Source: UBA9337 sp036584565
Lineage (GTDB): Bacteria; Patescibacteriota; Minisyncoccia; Moranbacterales; UBA9337
NCBI GenBank assembly: GCA_036584565.1
Contig: JAZHDF010000043.1
Span: 1-22,891, forward strand
Reading direction: 5' to 3'
DNA: 22,891 nt
Position numbers and translations under genes: made by a program. Shown piece by piece: positions 1-6,897 of the stretch; the stretch's first letter is position 1; every line of letters begins with the position of its first letter. The notes below the pieces were generated by a model. It was not told the DNA's origin and made no database searches. It saw only the letters and a program-made list of their open reading frames with translations.

Positions 1-51
1 CCCTACGAGGTTTTTGTAGAAGGAAAAATTGCAGTTCAAGGTAGAATGTAG
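1..51 (+). CDS. Possible C-terminal tail of a truncated gene
   Basis: Frame 1 is open from the left window edge for 16 codons and then stops at TAG (49-51). The visible residues, PYEVFVEGKIAVQGRM, look like ordinary protein rather than low-complexity noise, and no other gene occupies this stretch. If real, it would converge with the minus-strand cluster that ends at 107. The tail is too short to assign a family. Confidence 0.3.
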   Translation, partial: PYEVFVEGKIAVQGRM

Positions 52-106
52 GTTGGCTCGGATCGAATCGACTTTGAATATTTTCAAAAAATAATTCCCA
101 ACTCAC

Positions 107-559
107 TTAACTAACTAATTTTATTCCGCTATAACCCTTTTTTCTGATAGAAATGCTATTGCTTGGATTCCGGGTATCGGACAAGCTTGAATCTTGAGGT
201 CTACTTAAATCTCTTCGATCAAAGCGATTAAATTCGGCACTCTTTCTCTCTTTTAAAATATCGATTCCTTTTAATTTCTTCGGCCTCCTTATCATATGAC
301 GCGATCCTCCTAATATTTCTTGAGCCAAAACAATCGCCCCTTTTCTATTTATGGGATCCTTGGTATTTTGATAAATTTCTCCTATTATAGAGCGCATTTC
401 CCGACTGCTTATTCCGCCCCGTCTGAATTCTTTTAATTTTTTATAAAAAAAATCTTCCTTATTTCGCAAAACCCCGGACACTCTTTTGTTGTCACCGATT
501 ACATTTTTTCTAAAATTCTTAAAACTGTCCAGTTGTTTTTGAGTATAATAAGTTTTCAT
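107..559 (-). CDS. Small basic hypothetical protein
   Basis: A 150-residue protein I do not recognise. It is strongly basic, with many Lys/Arg residues spread along its length. It has no signal peptide, membrane segment or cysteine cluster. The N-terminal two thirds looks helical and compact (for example RSIIGEIYQNTKDPINRKGA, about residues 56-75). The C-terminal third is Ser/Arg/Asp rich and probably disordered. It starts at ATG 15 nt after the stop of the upstream membrane-protein gene, so the two are probably co-transcribed. There is no Shine-Dalgarno sequence, as for most genes here. The charge suggests a nucleic-acid-binding or ribosome-associated role, but that is only inference. Reading frame, length and operon position support a real gene. 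Confidence 0.6.
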   Translation of the reverse strand: MKTYYTQKQLDSFKNFRKNVIGDNKRVSGVLRNKEDFFYKKLKEFRRGGISSREMRSIIGEIYQNTKDPINRKGAIVLAQEILGGSRHMIRRPKKLKGIDILKERKSAEFNRFDRRDLSRPQDSSLSDTRNPSNSISIRKKGYSGIKLVS

Positions 560-574
560 AATAAAATAAAAAAT

Positions 575-916
575 TTACTTTTTTCCGAATTGATGCAATA
601 CAAAATGAACCAAGGACATCAAAAGACTAAACAGCAAAGCTTGCCAAAATCCTCCCACCTCAAAACCGGGTCCGACAATTTTATCCGTCAGCATAATCAA
701 TCCGGCATTGATTACCAAAGTAAAAAGTCCCAAAGTAAAAATATTTATCGGCAAAGTCAAAATTATCAATACGGGCTTGAGGAATAAGTTAATCGCCCCC
801 AAAACAACCGCTACCAAAAAAGCGGTAAAAAAACTATCAACCTCCACCCCGGGAAGCAACTCGGCGCTGACAAAAACAGCCACAGTGATCAAAAGCCAAT
901 TAATAATGTGCTTCAT
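575..916 (-). CDS. YvlD / phage-holin-4-like membrane protein (PF04020-type)
   Basis: A 113-residue inner-membrane protein made almost wholly of about four hydrophobic segments: residues 4-20, 29-46, 52-78 and 86-108. The pattern LLPGVEVDSFFTAFLVAVVL, then GAINLFLKPVL and LPINIFTLGLFTLVINAG, is characteristic of the YvlD/DUF360 family, often labelled phage holin family 4. These proteins are widespread in bacterial chromosomes and not phage-specific, and their molecular function is not established. The length matches the family (about 110-120 residues). It lies 168 bp downstream of rlmH and 15 bp upstream of the small basic hypothetical. Nothing nearby suggests a prophage. Confidence 0.88.
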   Translation of the reverse strand: MKHIINWLLITVAVFVSAELLPGVEVDSFFTAFLVAVVLGAINLFLKPVLIILTLPINIFTLGLFTLVINAGLIMLTDKIVGPGFEVGGFWQALLFSLLMSLVHFVLHQFGKK

Positions 917-1084
917 ATTTTTAAATTTAATGATTAATAATCGGGGATTTTATTAAATAAAAACTTTTCCAATACTATGATACTAAATTAATTTTCCAAA
1001 AAAGATTCTTTTATTAATAAAATAAAATTTCGAATAATGATTATCCAAAAAAAACAATGGCTTTTTTAATATCTTCTTTATTCA
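917..1084. other. AT-rich intergenic region with half-copy of a dispersed repeat
   Basis: This 168-bp gap between rlmH and the YvlD-like gene presumably holds the promoter of the downstream pair, but no convincing -35/-10 pair stands out. It contains a 17-nt block at 996-1012 that also occurs at 8156-8172, where it forms one arm of a long inverted repeat. No tRNA-like or other structured RNA is apparent. Confidence 0.4.
996..1012 (+). repeat. 17-nt dispersed repeat, half-copy of the 8156-8222 palindrome
   Basis: CCAAAAAAGATTCTTTT is identical at 996-1012 and 8156-8172. Both copies are intergenic and both have TTTT a few bases upstream. The second arm of the palindrome is absent here. Confidence 0.4.
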
Positions 1085-1558
1085 CTAATAATGATACCGT
1101 TTATTTTTATTTATGGCAATCGACCGATAAATTTGCTCCGCCAAAATCACCCTGACCAACTCATGCGGAAAAGTCATTTTGGAAAAACTTATCTTATCGA
1201 CTTGCCTAAGGTTTAAAATTTCCGCGCTTAAACCGAGCGTTCCGCCCACTACAAAAATTATTTCTCTTCCCTCGGCTTCAAATAGTAACTGTGAAAAATT
1301 TTTTGAATCAATTTGTCTACCACCCTCATCCAAAACAATGATTCGCCCGCCTCTTCTCTTTTCTAAATAATTTTTTATTCTTTGACCCTCTTTATTTTTT
1401 ATTCTCTCTCTATCCGAATTGTCAAAAAAAGATTCCGCCGATAACTCTTGAATTGAAACCATGGCGAACGGATTGATTCTTTTGATATACTCGCCAAAAG
1501 CATCGGCAAAATTTCGATCTTTCATTTTTCCTATGGCTAAAATTGTTATTTTGGGCAT
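1085..1558 (-). CDS. rlmH: 23S rRNA (pseudouridine-1915-N3)-methyltransferase RlmH
   Basis: A SPOUT-fold methyltransferase that uses SAM to methylate pseudouridine 1915 in helix 69 of 23S rRNA, on assembled 70S ribosomes. From ATG 1558 the product is 157 residues, the usual RlmH length (about 155-160). It begins MPKITILAIGKMKD, a typical RlmH start. The knotted SAM-binding site is visible as IIVLDEGGR, then IFVVGGTLGLS, then the FPHELVRVILAEQIYRS helix. The C-terminus ends in RYHY, resembling the conserved PYHR(E) tail. The frame stays open for 50 codons upstream, but that extension has no RlmH similarity and overlaps the terminator and the preceding gene, so I reject it. There is no Shine-Dalgarno. 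The start lies only about 20 nt beyond the T-tract of the HD-gene terminator. Confidence 0.95.
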   Translation of the reverse strand: MPKITILAIGKMKDRNFADAFGEYIKRINPFAMVSIQELSAESFFDNSDRERIKNKEGQRIKNYLEKRRGGRIIVLDEGGRQIDSKNFSQLLFEAEGREIIFVVGGTLGLSAEILNLRQVDKISFSKMTFPHELVRVILAEQIYRSIAINKNKRYHY

Positions 1559-1577
1559 ATTTAAATTAAATTTAATT

Positions 1578-1621
1578 AAAAAAAATCGAGTCCGGTTTTC
1601 AATTGATTGAAAACTAGACTC
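1578..1621 (-). terminator. Intrinsic terminator of the ruvA-femX-HD operon
   Basis: On the minus strand a long stem (5 bp, two weak positions, then 8 bp; arms 1607-1621 and 1588-1602, loop TTGA) is followed two bases later by eight T residues (1585-1578). The TAG stop of the HD gene (1614-1616) lies inside the stem. The structure separates the operon from rlmH. Confidence 0.8.
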
Positions 1622-2246
1622 TTTTAAAATTGGAAATCGCCCATTCGGCATCAGCCAAAGAACGCAAAATTTCCTCGTGAATATCAATAATGCTTTTTCG
1701 ATATTCACATCCTATGACGGAAGCCTTGATCGCCAATGGCACGATGTACTCCCAAGTTTCCTCGATCTGATCGATTAATCTTTCGGGGGTAAAAAATTCT
1801 CCTTTTCCCAGGTTTTTGGTCATATTCCTAAGGTTATGGAGACGATCCGCCAGCTTGACCAAAATGGTATCCAAATCCTCCCCGATTCTGGAAAAATAAA
1901 ATTTTTCATCTTCCCCCTTTTGACGACTCAAGATCCAAACCGCCAAAGAAACCTCCCTGCCAAAAGCGCACTCTATTTTTTCCTCCATTAGGAAACTTAT
2001 ATTTTCCAAAACATCATGCAGGGCTCCCGCAGCCAAAATTTCATCGTCTCTTATTCCATGAAAAATAAGAATTTGCACCACCCTGTAAGCGTGCACAAAT
2101 TCCCACCTTTTGTCTTTTCTTTTAACGGAAAAAAACCAGCCCTTGGCGCAATACAGGGCCAAAATGGTTTTGCGCCAATTGTTTCGAGTAGCCGTCTTAA
2201 AAACCGGCAAACTGTGCCAAGGTCTCTTCTCTCTGCTTATTATCAT
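1614..2246 (-). CDS. Stand-alone RSH-like HD-domain (p)ppGpp hydrolase homologue
   Basis: A 210-residue HD-superfamily phosphohydrolase resembling the N-terminal hydrolase domain of RelA/SpoT proteins, with no synthetase or TGS domain. The metal-site pattern is present: H52 (FVHAYRV), H77-D78 (GALHDVLEN) and D134 in KLADRLHNLRNM, followed by ETWEYIVPLA, which aligns with the end of the RSH hydrolase domain. Known RSH hydrolases have HDxxED and need the second acidic residue for catalysis. Here that position is Asn82, so activity is uncertain. If active, it would degrade alarmone nucleotides in the cytoplasm. It is the third gene of ruvA-femX-HD. The start is fixed by a strong Shine-Dalgarno 7 nt upstream that overlaps the femX stop. 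The first 45 residues are basic and unassigned. Confidence 0.8.
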   Translation of the reverse strand: MIISREKRPWHSLPVFKTATRNNWRKTILALYCAKGWFFSVKRKDKRWEFVHAYRVVQILIFHGIRDDEILAAGALHDVLENISFLMEEKIECAFGREVSLAVWILSRQKGEDEKFYFSRIGEDLDTILVKLADRLHNLRNMTKNLGKGEFFTPERLIDQIEETWEYIVPLAIKASVIGCEYRKSIIDIHEEILRSLADAEWAISNFKRV

Positions 2247-2253
2247 CTTTGCG

Positions 2254-2259
2254 CCTCCT
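2254..2259 (-). promoter_or_regulatory. Strong Shine-Dalgarno (AGGAGG) of the HD gene
   Basis: AGGAGG lies 7 nt before ATG 2246 and overlaps the TAG stop of femX (2258-2260). This arrangement suggests translational coupling. It is the clearest ribosome-binding site in the window; most other starts have only A/T-rich leaders. Confidence 0.75.
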
Positions 2260-3259
2260 AAAGAACACTTTTAATCTTTTGCAAGATTCTGTAAATCCGA
2301 TACCTTATCGGATATATTACTATATCATAACTGCCGGAAAATTCAACCGGCCTAGCATTCTTGGAAAATCCTTTTTTAAACCTGGTTACTCCCGCCCAAC
2401 TTTGCTCCCTTTTTTTATCTTCTTCATCCACACTTATCCCCCCAAAATCATATTTGGAGGCCCCCATTTTCTTGGCCTCCTTTATCATCTCCCATTGCAA
2501 AAGAAAAGGCGCCATTACATTTCTGTCTTCCGAACCGGAAGCTCCGTGCAAATAGGTGGCGATTTTTCCGTAAATTAACAACAACGCTCCGGCAATTATT
2601 TTATTTTTATAAACGGCCACATATAATTTTAAGTTTTTATCCGCAATATTTTTCAACATTTTTTCATAATATTCTCGCGGATGAAAAACCAAACCCTTTC
2701 GATTTCCCGTTTCTTCTATTAAATCCAAAAATTTATCTATTTTTTTAGTGTTATCTTTTGTTTTTTCAATCAACCTTATTTTTACTCCCTTTTTCCGGGC
2801 TAAATTTATATTATATCTTGTTTTCGGTTTCATCTCCGCCAAAATTTCTTCTTCCGTCTTACTGATATCAATCATAAAAATCTGCTTCGGCTGCATATCG
2901 TGAGGAGCCTTAAAAACTTGATTGCCTTTATTTTTCAAAATCTTCTCTATTTTTTGATTATAATTATCGATTCTTATCCAGCCGGCTTTGTTAATTTTAG
3001 CCAATTCTATCAAATCCCCCAGCAAACCCTCCATCTCCTGCTGTTCTATGTTTTGGTCGGTCACCGGACCGCGAGGAATATAAAAATACTTTCCCGCCAA
3101 GGGCAATTCATACTCCAAAATATTGGACCAAAAATTCCTATCCGAAATTTTGTGATTTCTTATCCCGAAATCGGACTGAAAATTTATCCAATTATCGGAT
3201 TGCAAAAAACCTCCGCAAGGAGAATTTTCTTGAATAAATTCATCTCGGCTTTTTTTCAT
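2258..3259 (-). CDS. FemAB-family peptidoglycan bridge aminoacyltransferase
   Basis: A 333-residue FemX/FemAB-like enzyme. The family transfers amino acids from aminoacyl-tRNA to the stem peptide of lipid II on the cytoplasmic membrane face, building peptidoglycan cross-bridges. Two GNAT-like halves can be followed: the first spans roughly residues 15-130. The second begins at MKPKTRYNINLARKKGVKI (about 135-153, a signature of the family) and continues through LHGASGSEDRNVMAPFLLQW and ASKYDFGGIS to GFSKNARPVEFSGSYD. The coiled-coil arm of staphylococcal FemA is absent, as is usual for short bacterial homologues. It sits 8 bp after ruvA and 11 bp before the HD gene, in one operon. Which amino acid is added cannot be told from the sequence. 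Confidence 0.9.
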   Translation of the reverse strand: MKKSRDEFIQENSPCGGFLQSDNWINFQSDFGIRNHKISDRNFWSNILEYELPLAGKYFYIPRGPVTDQNIEQQEMEGLLGDLIELAKINKAGWIRIDNYNQKIEKILKNKGNQVFKAPHDMQPKQIFMIDISKTEEEILAEMKPKTRYNINLARKKGVKIRLIEKTKDNTKKIDKFLDLIEETGNRKGLVFHPREYYEKMLKNIADKNLKLYVAVYKNKIIAGALLLIYGKIATYLHGASGSEDRNVMAPFLLQWEMIKEAKKMGASKYDFGGISVDEEDKKREQSWAGVTRFKKGFSKNARPVEFSGSYDIVIYPIRYRIYRILQKIKSVL

Positions 3260-3267
3260 AATATTTT

Positions 3268-3837
3268 TTATTTACCCATTTCTTTTAGGGCGAATTTTAT
3301 TTTCTCTTCCACGCTTTTTATTTCGGCGGGAATTTTTTTCAAGGCTTCTCGGGCTTGAAAAGTCGAATAACCCAAGGCTATCAAAGCCTCCAGGGTATCA
3401 GTATCGGCCATAATCTCGTTTCTGTCTCCAATCGGCATATCTACCACCTTGTTTTGCAATTCCAAAATAACCCTCTCGGCGGTTTTTTTACCCACTCCGG
3501 AAACTCGCGTTAAAATCGAAGAATCATTATTCAAGATAGCCGTCCGAATCGAAAGGGGATCAGCTACCGACAAAATTCCCAAAGCGGCTTTAGGACCGAT
3601 TCCGGAAATAGAAATCAATAACTCAAACATCTCCTTCTCTCCCGCATCCAAAAAACCGTAAAGCGCCAAAATATCTTCCCGCACATAAGTATGAATAAAA
3701 AAACTTCCTTCCTCCATCCCGGCCACTTTTCCCAGAGTAAAATCGGTCAAAAAGATTTTATATCCCACCCCCGAGACATCCACCACAATCCAATTATCTT
3801 TGGCGTATTCAATTTTACCGGTTAATTTTGCAATCAT
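3268..3837 (-). CDS. ruvA: Holliday junction branch-migration protein RuvA
   Basis: RuvA tetramers bind four-way junctions and load the RuvB motor during recombinational repair. The 189-residue product has all three domains. The OB-fold is at about 1-62 (MIAKLTGKIEY...). Two helix-hairpin-helix motifs follow: ISGIGPKAALGIL at about 76-88 and VSGVGKKTAERVILEL at about 111-126. The flexible linker ends near 143, and the C-terminal RuvB-binding domain contains LEALIALGYSTFQAREALKK. Length is normal for the family (about 190-205). It is the first gene of ruvA-femX-HD and is divergent from rpsT across a 348-bp gap. RuvB and RuvC are not in the window. Confidence 0.96.
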   Translation of the reverse strand: MIAKLTGKIEYAKDNWIVVDVSGVGYKIFLTDFTLGKVAGMEEGSFFIHTYVREDILALYGFLDAGEKEMFELLISISGIGPKAALGILSVADPLSIRTAILNNDSSILTRVSGVGKKTAERVILELQNKVVDMPIGDRNEIMADTDTLEALIALGYSTFQAREALKKIPAEIKSVEEKIKFALKEMGK

Positions 3838-3907
3838 ATTTTATTAAATACTATATTTATTATTGTTTTGTTTGAAATTTTTACCTGCTCTGCAAGTCGA
3901 TTTAAAA

Positions 3908-3940
3908 AATTCTAATTTTTAATTCTAAATTTTAATTCAA
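3908..3940 (+). repeat. 13-bp AT-rich tandem repeat, about 2.5 copies
   Basis: Units are AATTCTAATTTTT (3908-3920), AATTCTAAATTTT (3921-3933) and a partial AATTCAA (3934-3940). Similar AAATTC-type units occur at 8275-8306. Confidence 0.6.
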
Positions 3941-4091
3941 GCTCAAATATATTGATTTTTCGGACATTTAATCATTATAAAATTGATTAAAAAAATTTAA
4001 AATTAAAAACTAAATCCTTTATTTATACTCTTTGTTACTAAAATATCAAAGTAAAATGAAACTTTTACCTCATACCCATATTATCACTCTC

Positions 4092-4120
4092 TTGCCAAAA
4101 AATCCACTCTGTGATACAAA
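4092..4120 (+). promoter_or_regulatory. Likely sigma70-type promoter of rpsT
   Basis: TTGCCA (4092-4097, 5 of 6 matches to TTGACA) is separated by exactly 17 bp from TACAAA (4115-4120, 4 of 6). A TG dinucleotide one base before the -10 makes an extended -10. The predicted start near 4127 would give a leader of about 60 nt. Confidence 0.55.
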
Positions 4121-4153
4121 TAACTAAGTAAACAATTTATAAATTATAAATTC

Positions 4154-4174
4154 AATCTCGGATATTCCGAGATT
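4154..4174 (+). promoter_or_regulatory. Perfect hairpin in the rpsT leader
   Basis: AATCTCGG, loop ATATT, CCGAGATT: an 8-bp perfect stem ending 11 nt before the rpsT ATG, where a ribosome-binding site would normally be. There is no T-run, so it is not a terminator. It may be a translational control site, since S20 is autoregulated in E. coli, but that link is inference. Confidence 0.5.
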
Positions 4175-4185
4175 ATAAATAAGCT

Positions 4186-4455
4186 ATGCCTATCAAAGAA
4201 TCAGCCAAAAAATACATGCGAGTAACCGATCGCAAGACCGCCAAGAACAAAAAAGTCCGAGGGACCTATCGCAGCGCCATCAAAAAAACCCGCGAGGCTG
4301 TCGCCCAAAAAGATCTAAAAAAAGCCACCGAATGGCTCAAAAAAACTATCAAAACTTTGGATAAAGCTATTGAAAAAAAGGTTATCAAAAAAAATACCGG
4401 CGCTCGCTATAAATCCAGAATCAATAAAATGGTAAAAAAATTAAGCGATAAATAA
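4186..4455 (+). CDS. rpsT: 30S ribosomal protein S20
   Basis: An 89-residue, very basic primary-binding protein of the small subunit that contacts 16S rRNA helices in the body. S20 hallmarks are a Lys-rich N-terminus, the segment RKTAKNKKVRGTYRSAIKKT (about 17-36), the three long helices, and the C-terminal GARYKSRINKMVKKL, which matches the conserved NxAARxKSRLxKxV pattern. The length is typical. It is a monocistronic plus-strand gene with its own promoter, a hairpin leader and an intrinsic terminator, lying between divergent ruvA and convergent holA. No Shine-Dalgarno precedes the ATG. Codons are richer in C-ending forms (GCC, CGC, ACC, ATC) than the surrounding noncoding DNA, as expected for a highly expressed gene. 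Confidence 0.96.
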   Translation: MPIKESAKKYMRVTDRKTAKNKKVRGTYRSAIKKTREAVAQKDLKKATEWLKKTIKTLDKAIEKKVIKKNTGARYKSRINKMVKKLSDK

Positions 4456-4484
4456 ATATCATTATTTTTTTCTTTTTTTATATA

Positions 4485-4507
4485 AACCGCTTCGGCGGTT
4501 TTTTATT
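4485..4507 (+). terminator. Intrinsic terminator of rpsT
   Basis: AACCGC, tetraloop TTCG, GCGGTT (4485-4500), followed by TTTTATT. The UUCG tetraloop is an especially stable loop. The minus-strand side lacks a T-tract, so it serves rpsT only. Confidence 0.9.
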
Positions 4508-4561
4508 TTGAGTATTGAATTTATAAAATAAAGACTAATTTAAAGATATTCATCTAAAAAA

Positions 4562-5527
4562 TCAACTCTCGACAATCAAAAAATCCAAACTCGCTTCGAT
4601 ATTTTTTTTGCCGGTTTTTACATCCGAATCTATTTTTTCCAAGGCTTGATAAATTTTTCTCAGTTTCGCCATATTTAATCTATCCAAATTTTTTAACGAC
4701 TTTTGAACGACAAAGGGATGTAATTTAACCAGCTTGGCGATTTCAAAATGATTTCTTATTCCTTGAAAATAAAAATCGGCGATTTTGAGCATATTTCTAA
4801 ATTGATAGATATACATTGAAAGAATATAAAAGGGATCGTCTCCTTTTTCCAATTGATTGTGTAAAGTCTGAAGTGCCATTTTTTTATCTCCGGCCGCAAA
4901 AAATTCGATTGTTTTAAAAATATCCGCCTCCGGACCAGAGCTCAAAAGCCCCTTCAAATCTTCACTTGAGATCTTTTTTTCTTTTTCGCCCGAAAAATCA
5001 ATTACCTTATCAATTTCATTTTTTAAACGAAAAAGATCGCCCCCGCAACACTCTATTAGTCGAGCCGCCACTTCCTCTTCAATTTCTTTTCCCGCTTGAA
5101 AAAATTTTTCCTCCACCCACTTTCTCAATTGAATCTCAGTTAATTTCTTATATTCTTCGCTTTTAAAATTTTTCTTTAACCACTGAAAATTCTTGTCTTT
5201 CAATCCGGGTAAACCCTCTTGATAAAAAATGATTTCAAAATTCGCATCCAAATCCGCTTTTAAATTTTTTTCCAAAAATTCTCCCAGACTCTTTTTTAAT
5301 CCGGCCTCCTTAACGGAAAAAATATTTTTTACAATTATTAATTTTTTATCCGCAAAAAGACTCTGGGTGCTAAGAACTTTTCTCAAATCATTTAAGGAAA
5401 ATTCTTCTGCAAAATCAAAAACGCTCAAAGAAAAACTTGAGTCGTTTTTGTCTGCCGTTTCATCCTTTATTTCTTTTAATTTTTCTTTTAAGCGAAAGTT
5501 GTCTTCGCCGTAGAGAAATAATTTCAT
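4562..5527 (-). CDS. holA: DNA polymerase III delta subunit
   Basis: A 321-residue clamp-loader subunit that opens the beta clamp during loading. The N-terminal AAA+-like domain starts MKLFLYGEDNFRLKEKLKEI, the usual delta opening. FADKKLIIVKNIF (about 58-70) and LPGLKDKNFQWLKKNF follow. The central lid contains LRKWVEEKFFQAGKEIEEEVAARLIECCGGDLFRLKNEIDKVIDF, a recognisable delta pattern (about 134-178). The C-terminal collar helices include DPFYILSMYIYQFRNMLKIADFY (about 231-253) and HPFVVQKSLKNLDRL. As expected for delta, there is no Walker A motif. It follows the DUF3048 gene by 15 bp, so the two are probably co-transcribed. It ends in TGA, which supports the standard genetic code. Confidence 0.92.
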   Translation of the reverse strand: MKLFLYGEDNFRLKEKLKEIKDETADKNDSSFSLSVFDFAEEFSLNDLRKVLSTQSLFADKKLIIVKNIFSVKEAGLKKSLGEFLEKNLKADLDANFEIIFYQEGLPGLKDKNFQWLKKNFKSEEYKKLTEIQLRKWVEEKFFQAGKEIEEEVAARLIECCGGDLFRLKNEIDKVIDFSGEKEKKISSEDLKGLLSSGPEADIFKTIEFFAAGDKKMALQTLHNQLEKGDDPFYILSMYIYQFRNMLKIADFYFQGIRNHFEIAKLVKLHPFVVQKSLKNLDRLNMAKLRKIYQALEKIDSDVKTGKKNIEASLDFLIVES

Positions 5528-5542
5528 TGTTTATTTCAAAAT

Positions 5543-6730
5543 TTAAACTCCCGGAGTCCACTTCAAGGTTTGACCAGGTTCCAATATCTCTACCCATATC
5601 TGTCCCGGCACAAACATTATCTCCTTGCCGTTTTCATCGTAAAAAAACAGTTTGCTCTCCAATTTTGAGCTGTCCTTTTTCCATTTTCCGCGATATTCCT
5701 TGCCATTCATATAATAATAAGCTTGTCCGTCCCCGCTTTCATCATACCAAGGATCGCCGATTTGAACATTATTATATCTCCCGCTGATGCTTTCTGCTCC
5801 GGTTTTTTTTATTTCTTCGACTTCCGCCCAAGGATCATCCAGACCTTTGCCGATATAGTTTTGATCAAGAGTAATTTGATCAGACCTGGCAAACATCACC
5901 ACAACATTTTTGGGCGCCAATCTTTCTTTATTGTTCCTATCGGTATCCGCTACTCCGTTCCATGTTCTCAGATAGGAATTAGTACTTTTGTTATAGGTAT
6001 AATTCACATCCCAAGGATTAGCAAAAGCCACTCTCAATTCACCTCCGTCGGCACCTCTGTTTTCAATGTCCGCCTCTTTCTGGTGAGGATATCCGACAAA
6101 TTTAGTTTCTGTTCTAACACCTTTATCTCGCATCGCTTCCAAGGCTTTCTCCCCTTTTATATGACCGGAATCTTCCATCCTCATTTTTGGATCATTTTGC
6201 CAGTTCCACCTTTCACAATAATTCGTATTCATGCAATCAATACGATCAATAATATTTTTATTCAATAGATCAAGCGCAAAATGCGATCCGCCCCAATGAA
6301 TAAAAAATCCGTCTATTGAGGCCGCTAGGGCGATATGATCATGACGAGAACTCCTCATAGCGCCGATTTCTTTGGGGATGCTACAACCGTAAACACCCAA
6401 TAATCTGGTCACCGAAGAAGTATAGGCTGGTAATTCAAAAACCATATCCGCCTCCGAAAAACCGGCAGCCGGTCTGGCTTGCACATCAGAGGGTTGCATC
6501 ACGGCAATCGGTCGGCGATTCCAATTTTCGCAAGCTATTCCGGTTATCGGATTGATATTTCCTTGGTTCAAGGGCTCCGCCTCGGCATCGGTTAGTTCAT
6601 CTTTTTCTTCAATCACCACTTGCTCCACTCGACTTTTTCTGAAAATATCTCTGACTGTGGTGAAATAAACAATCACCCCCGCAATCACCAAAACCAAGGT
6701 AGCCACCATTAATTTTTGTTTTTTGCTCAT
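5543..6730 (-). CDS. Membrane-anchored DUF3048 protein (YerB-like)
   Basis: A 395-residue protein with one N-terminal membrane segment (about residues 7-27, after a KKQK cytoplasmic start) and an extracytoplasmic domain. The DUF3048 pattern is clear: NPITGIACENWNRRPIAVMQ, ARPAAGFSEADMVFELPAY, VTRLLGVYG, EIGAMRSSRHDHIALAASID, and a second half with LAPKNVVVMFARSDQIT, then DGQAYYYMNGKEYRGKWKKD and MFVPGQIWVEIL. The family includes Bacillus YerB and is common in CPR genomes, but its biochemical function is not established. The second half resembles a YerB C-terminal domain. It is 167 bp downstream of mutM and 15 bp upstream of holA, to which it has no obvious functional link. Anchoring here is by a transmembrane helix, since no lipobox Cys is present. 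Confidence 0.9.
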   Translation of the reverse strand: MSKKQKLMVATLVLVIAGVIVYFTTVRDIFRKSRVEQVVIEEKDELTDAEAEPLNQGNINPITGIACENWNRRPIAVMQPSDVQARPAAGFSEADMVFELPAYTSSVTRLLGVYGCSIPKEIGAMRSSRHDHIALAASIDGFFIHWGGSHFALDLLNKNIIDRIDCMNTNYCERWNWQNDPKMRMEDSGHIKGEKALEAMRDKGVRTETKFVGYPHQKEADIENRGADGGELRVAFANPWDVNYTYNKSTNSYLRTWNGVADTDRNNKERLAPKNVVVMFARSDQITLDQNYIGKGLDDPWAEVEEIKKTGAESISGRYNNVQIGDPWYDESGDGQAYYYMNGKEYRGKWKKDSSKLESKLFFYDENGKEIMFVPGQIWVEILEPGQTLKWTPGV

Positions 6731-6897
6731 TTTTTATTTTGTTAAACTTACATTTTTTTTGCATCCGATTTTATTGAAATATTTTATTGAGAATATTCAA
6801 AAAATTTTCAAATTCTAAAAAAATTTCCAATCATCCCCAAAATCTTAAACACAAAAAACAATTCAGTTTTTATTACTTATTTATATTGTTATTTAAA

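Larger units (their letters stand above)
3838..4185. other. Divergent ruvA/rpsT intergenic region
   Basis: A 348-bp AT-rich gap that must hold both divergent promoters. A good plus-strand promoter and a leader hairpin for rpsT are annotated separately. A 13-bp tandem repeat lies at 3908-3940. No clear ruvA promoter and no RNA gene could be picked out. Confidence 0.5.

Noticed and set aside
575..916. Prophage remnant suggested by a holin-family label
   Set aside because: The YvlD/PF04020-type proteins are ordinary chromosomal membrane proteins. No phage structural, lysis or integrase gene is nearby.
1559..1708. N-terminal 50-residue extension of RlmH (frame open to 1708)
   Set aside because: The extension overlaps the terminator and the end of the HD gene and has no RlmH similarity. 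From ATG 1558 the product has the normal family length and N-terminus.
2249..3358. Plus-strand open frames opposite femX
   Set aside because: They overlap the clear FemAB-family gene, and their composition follows the opposite-strand codons. No family features.
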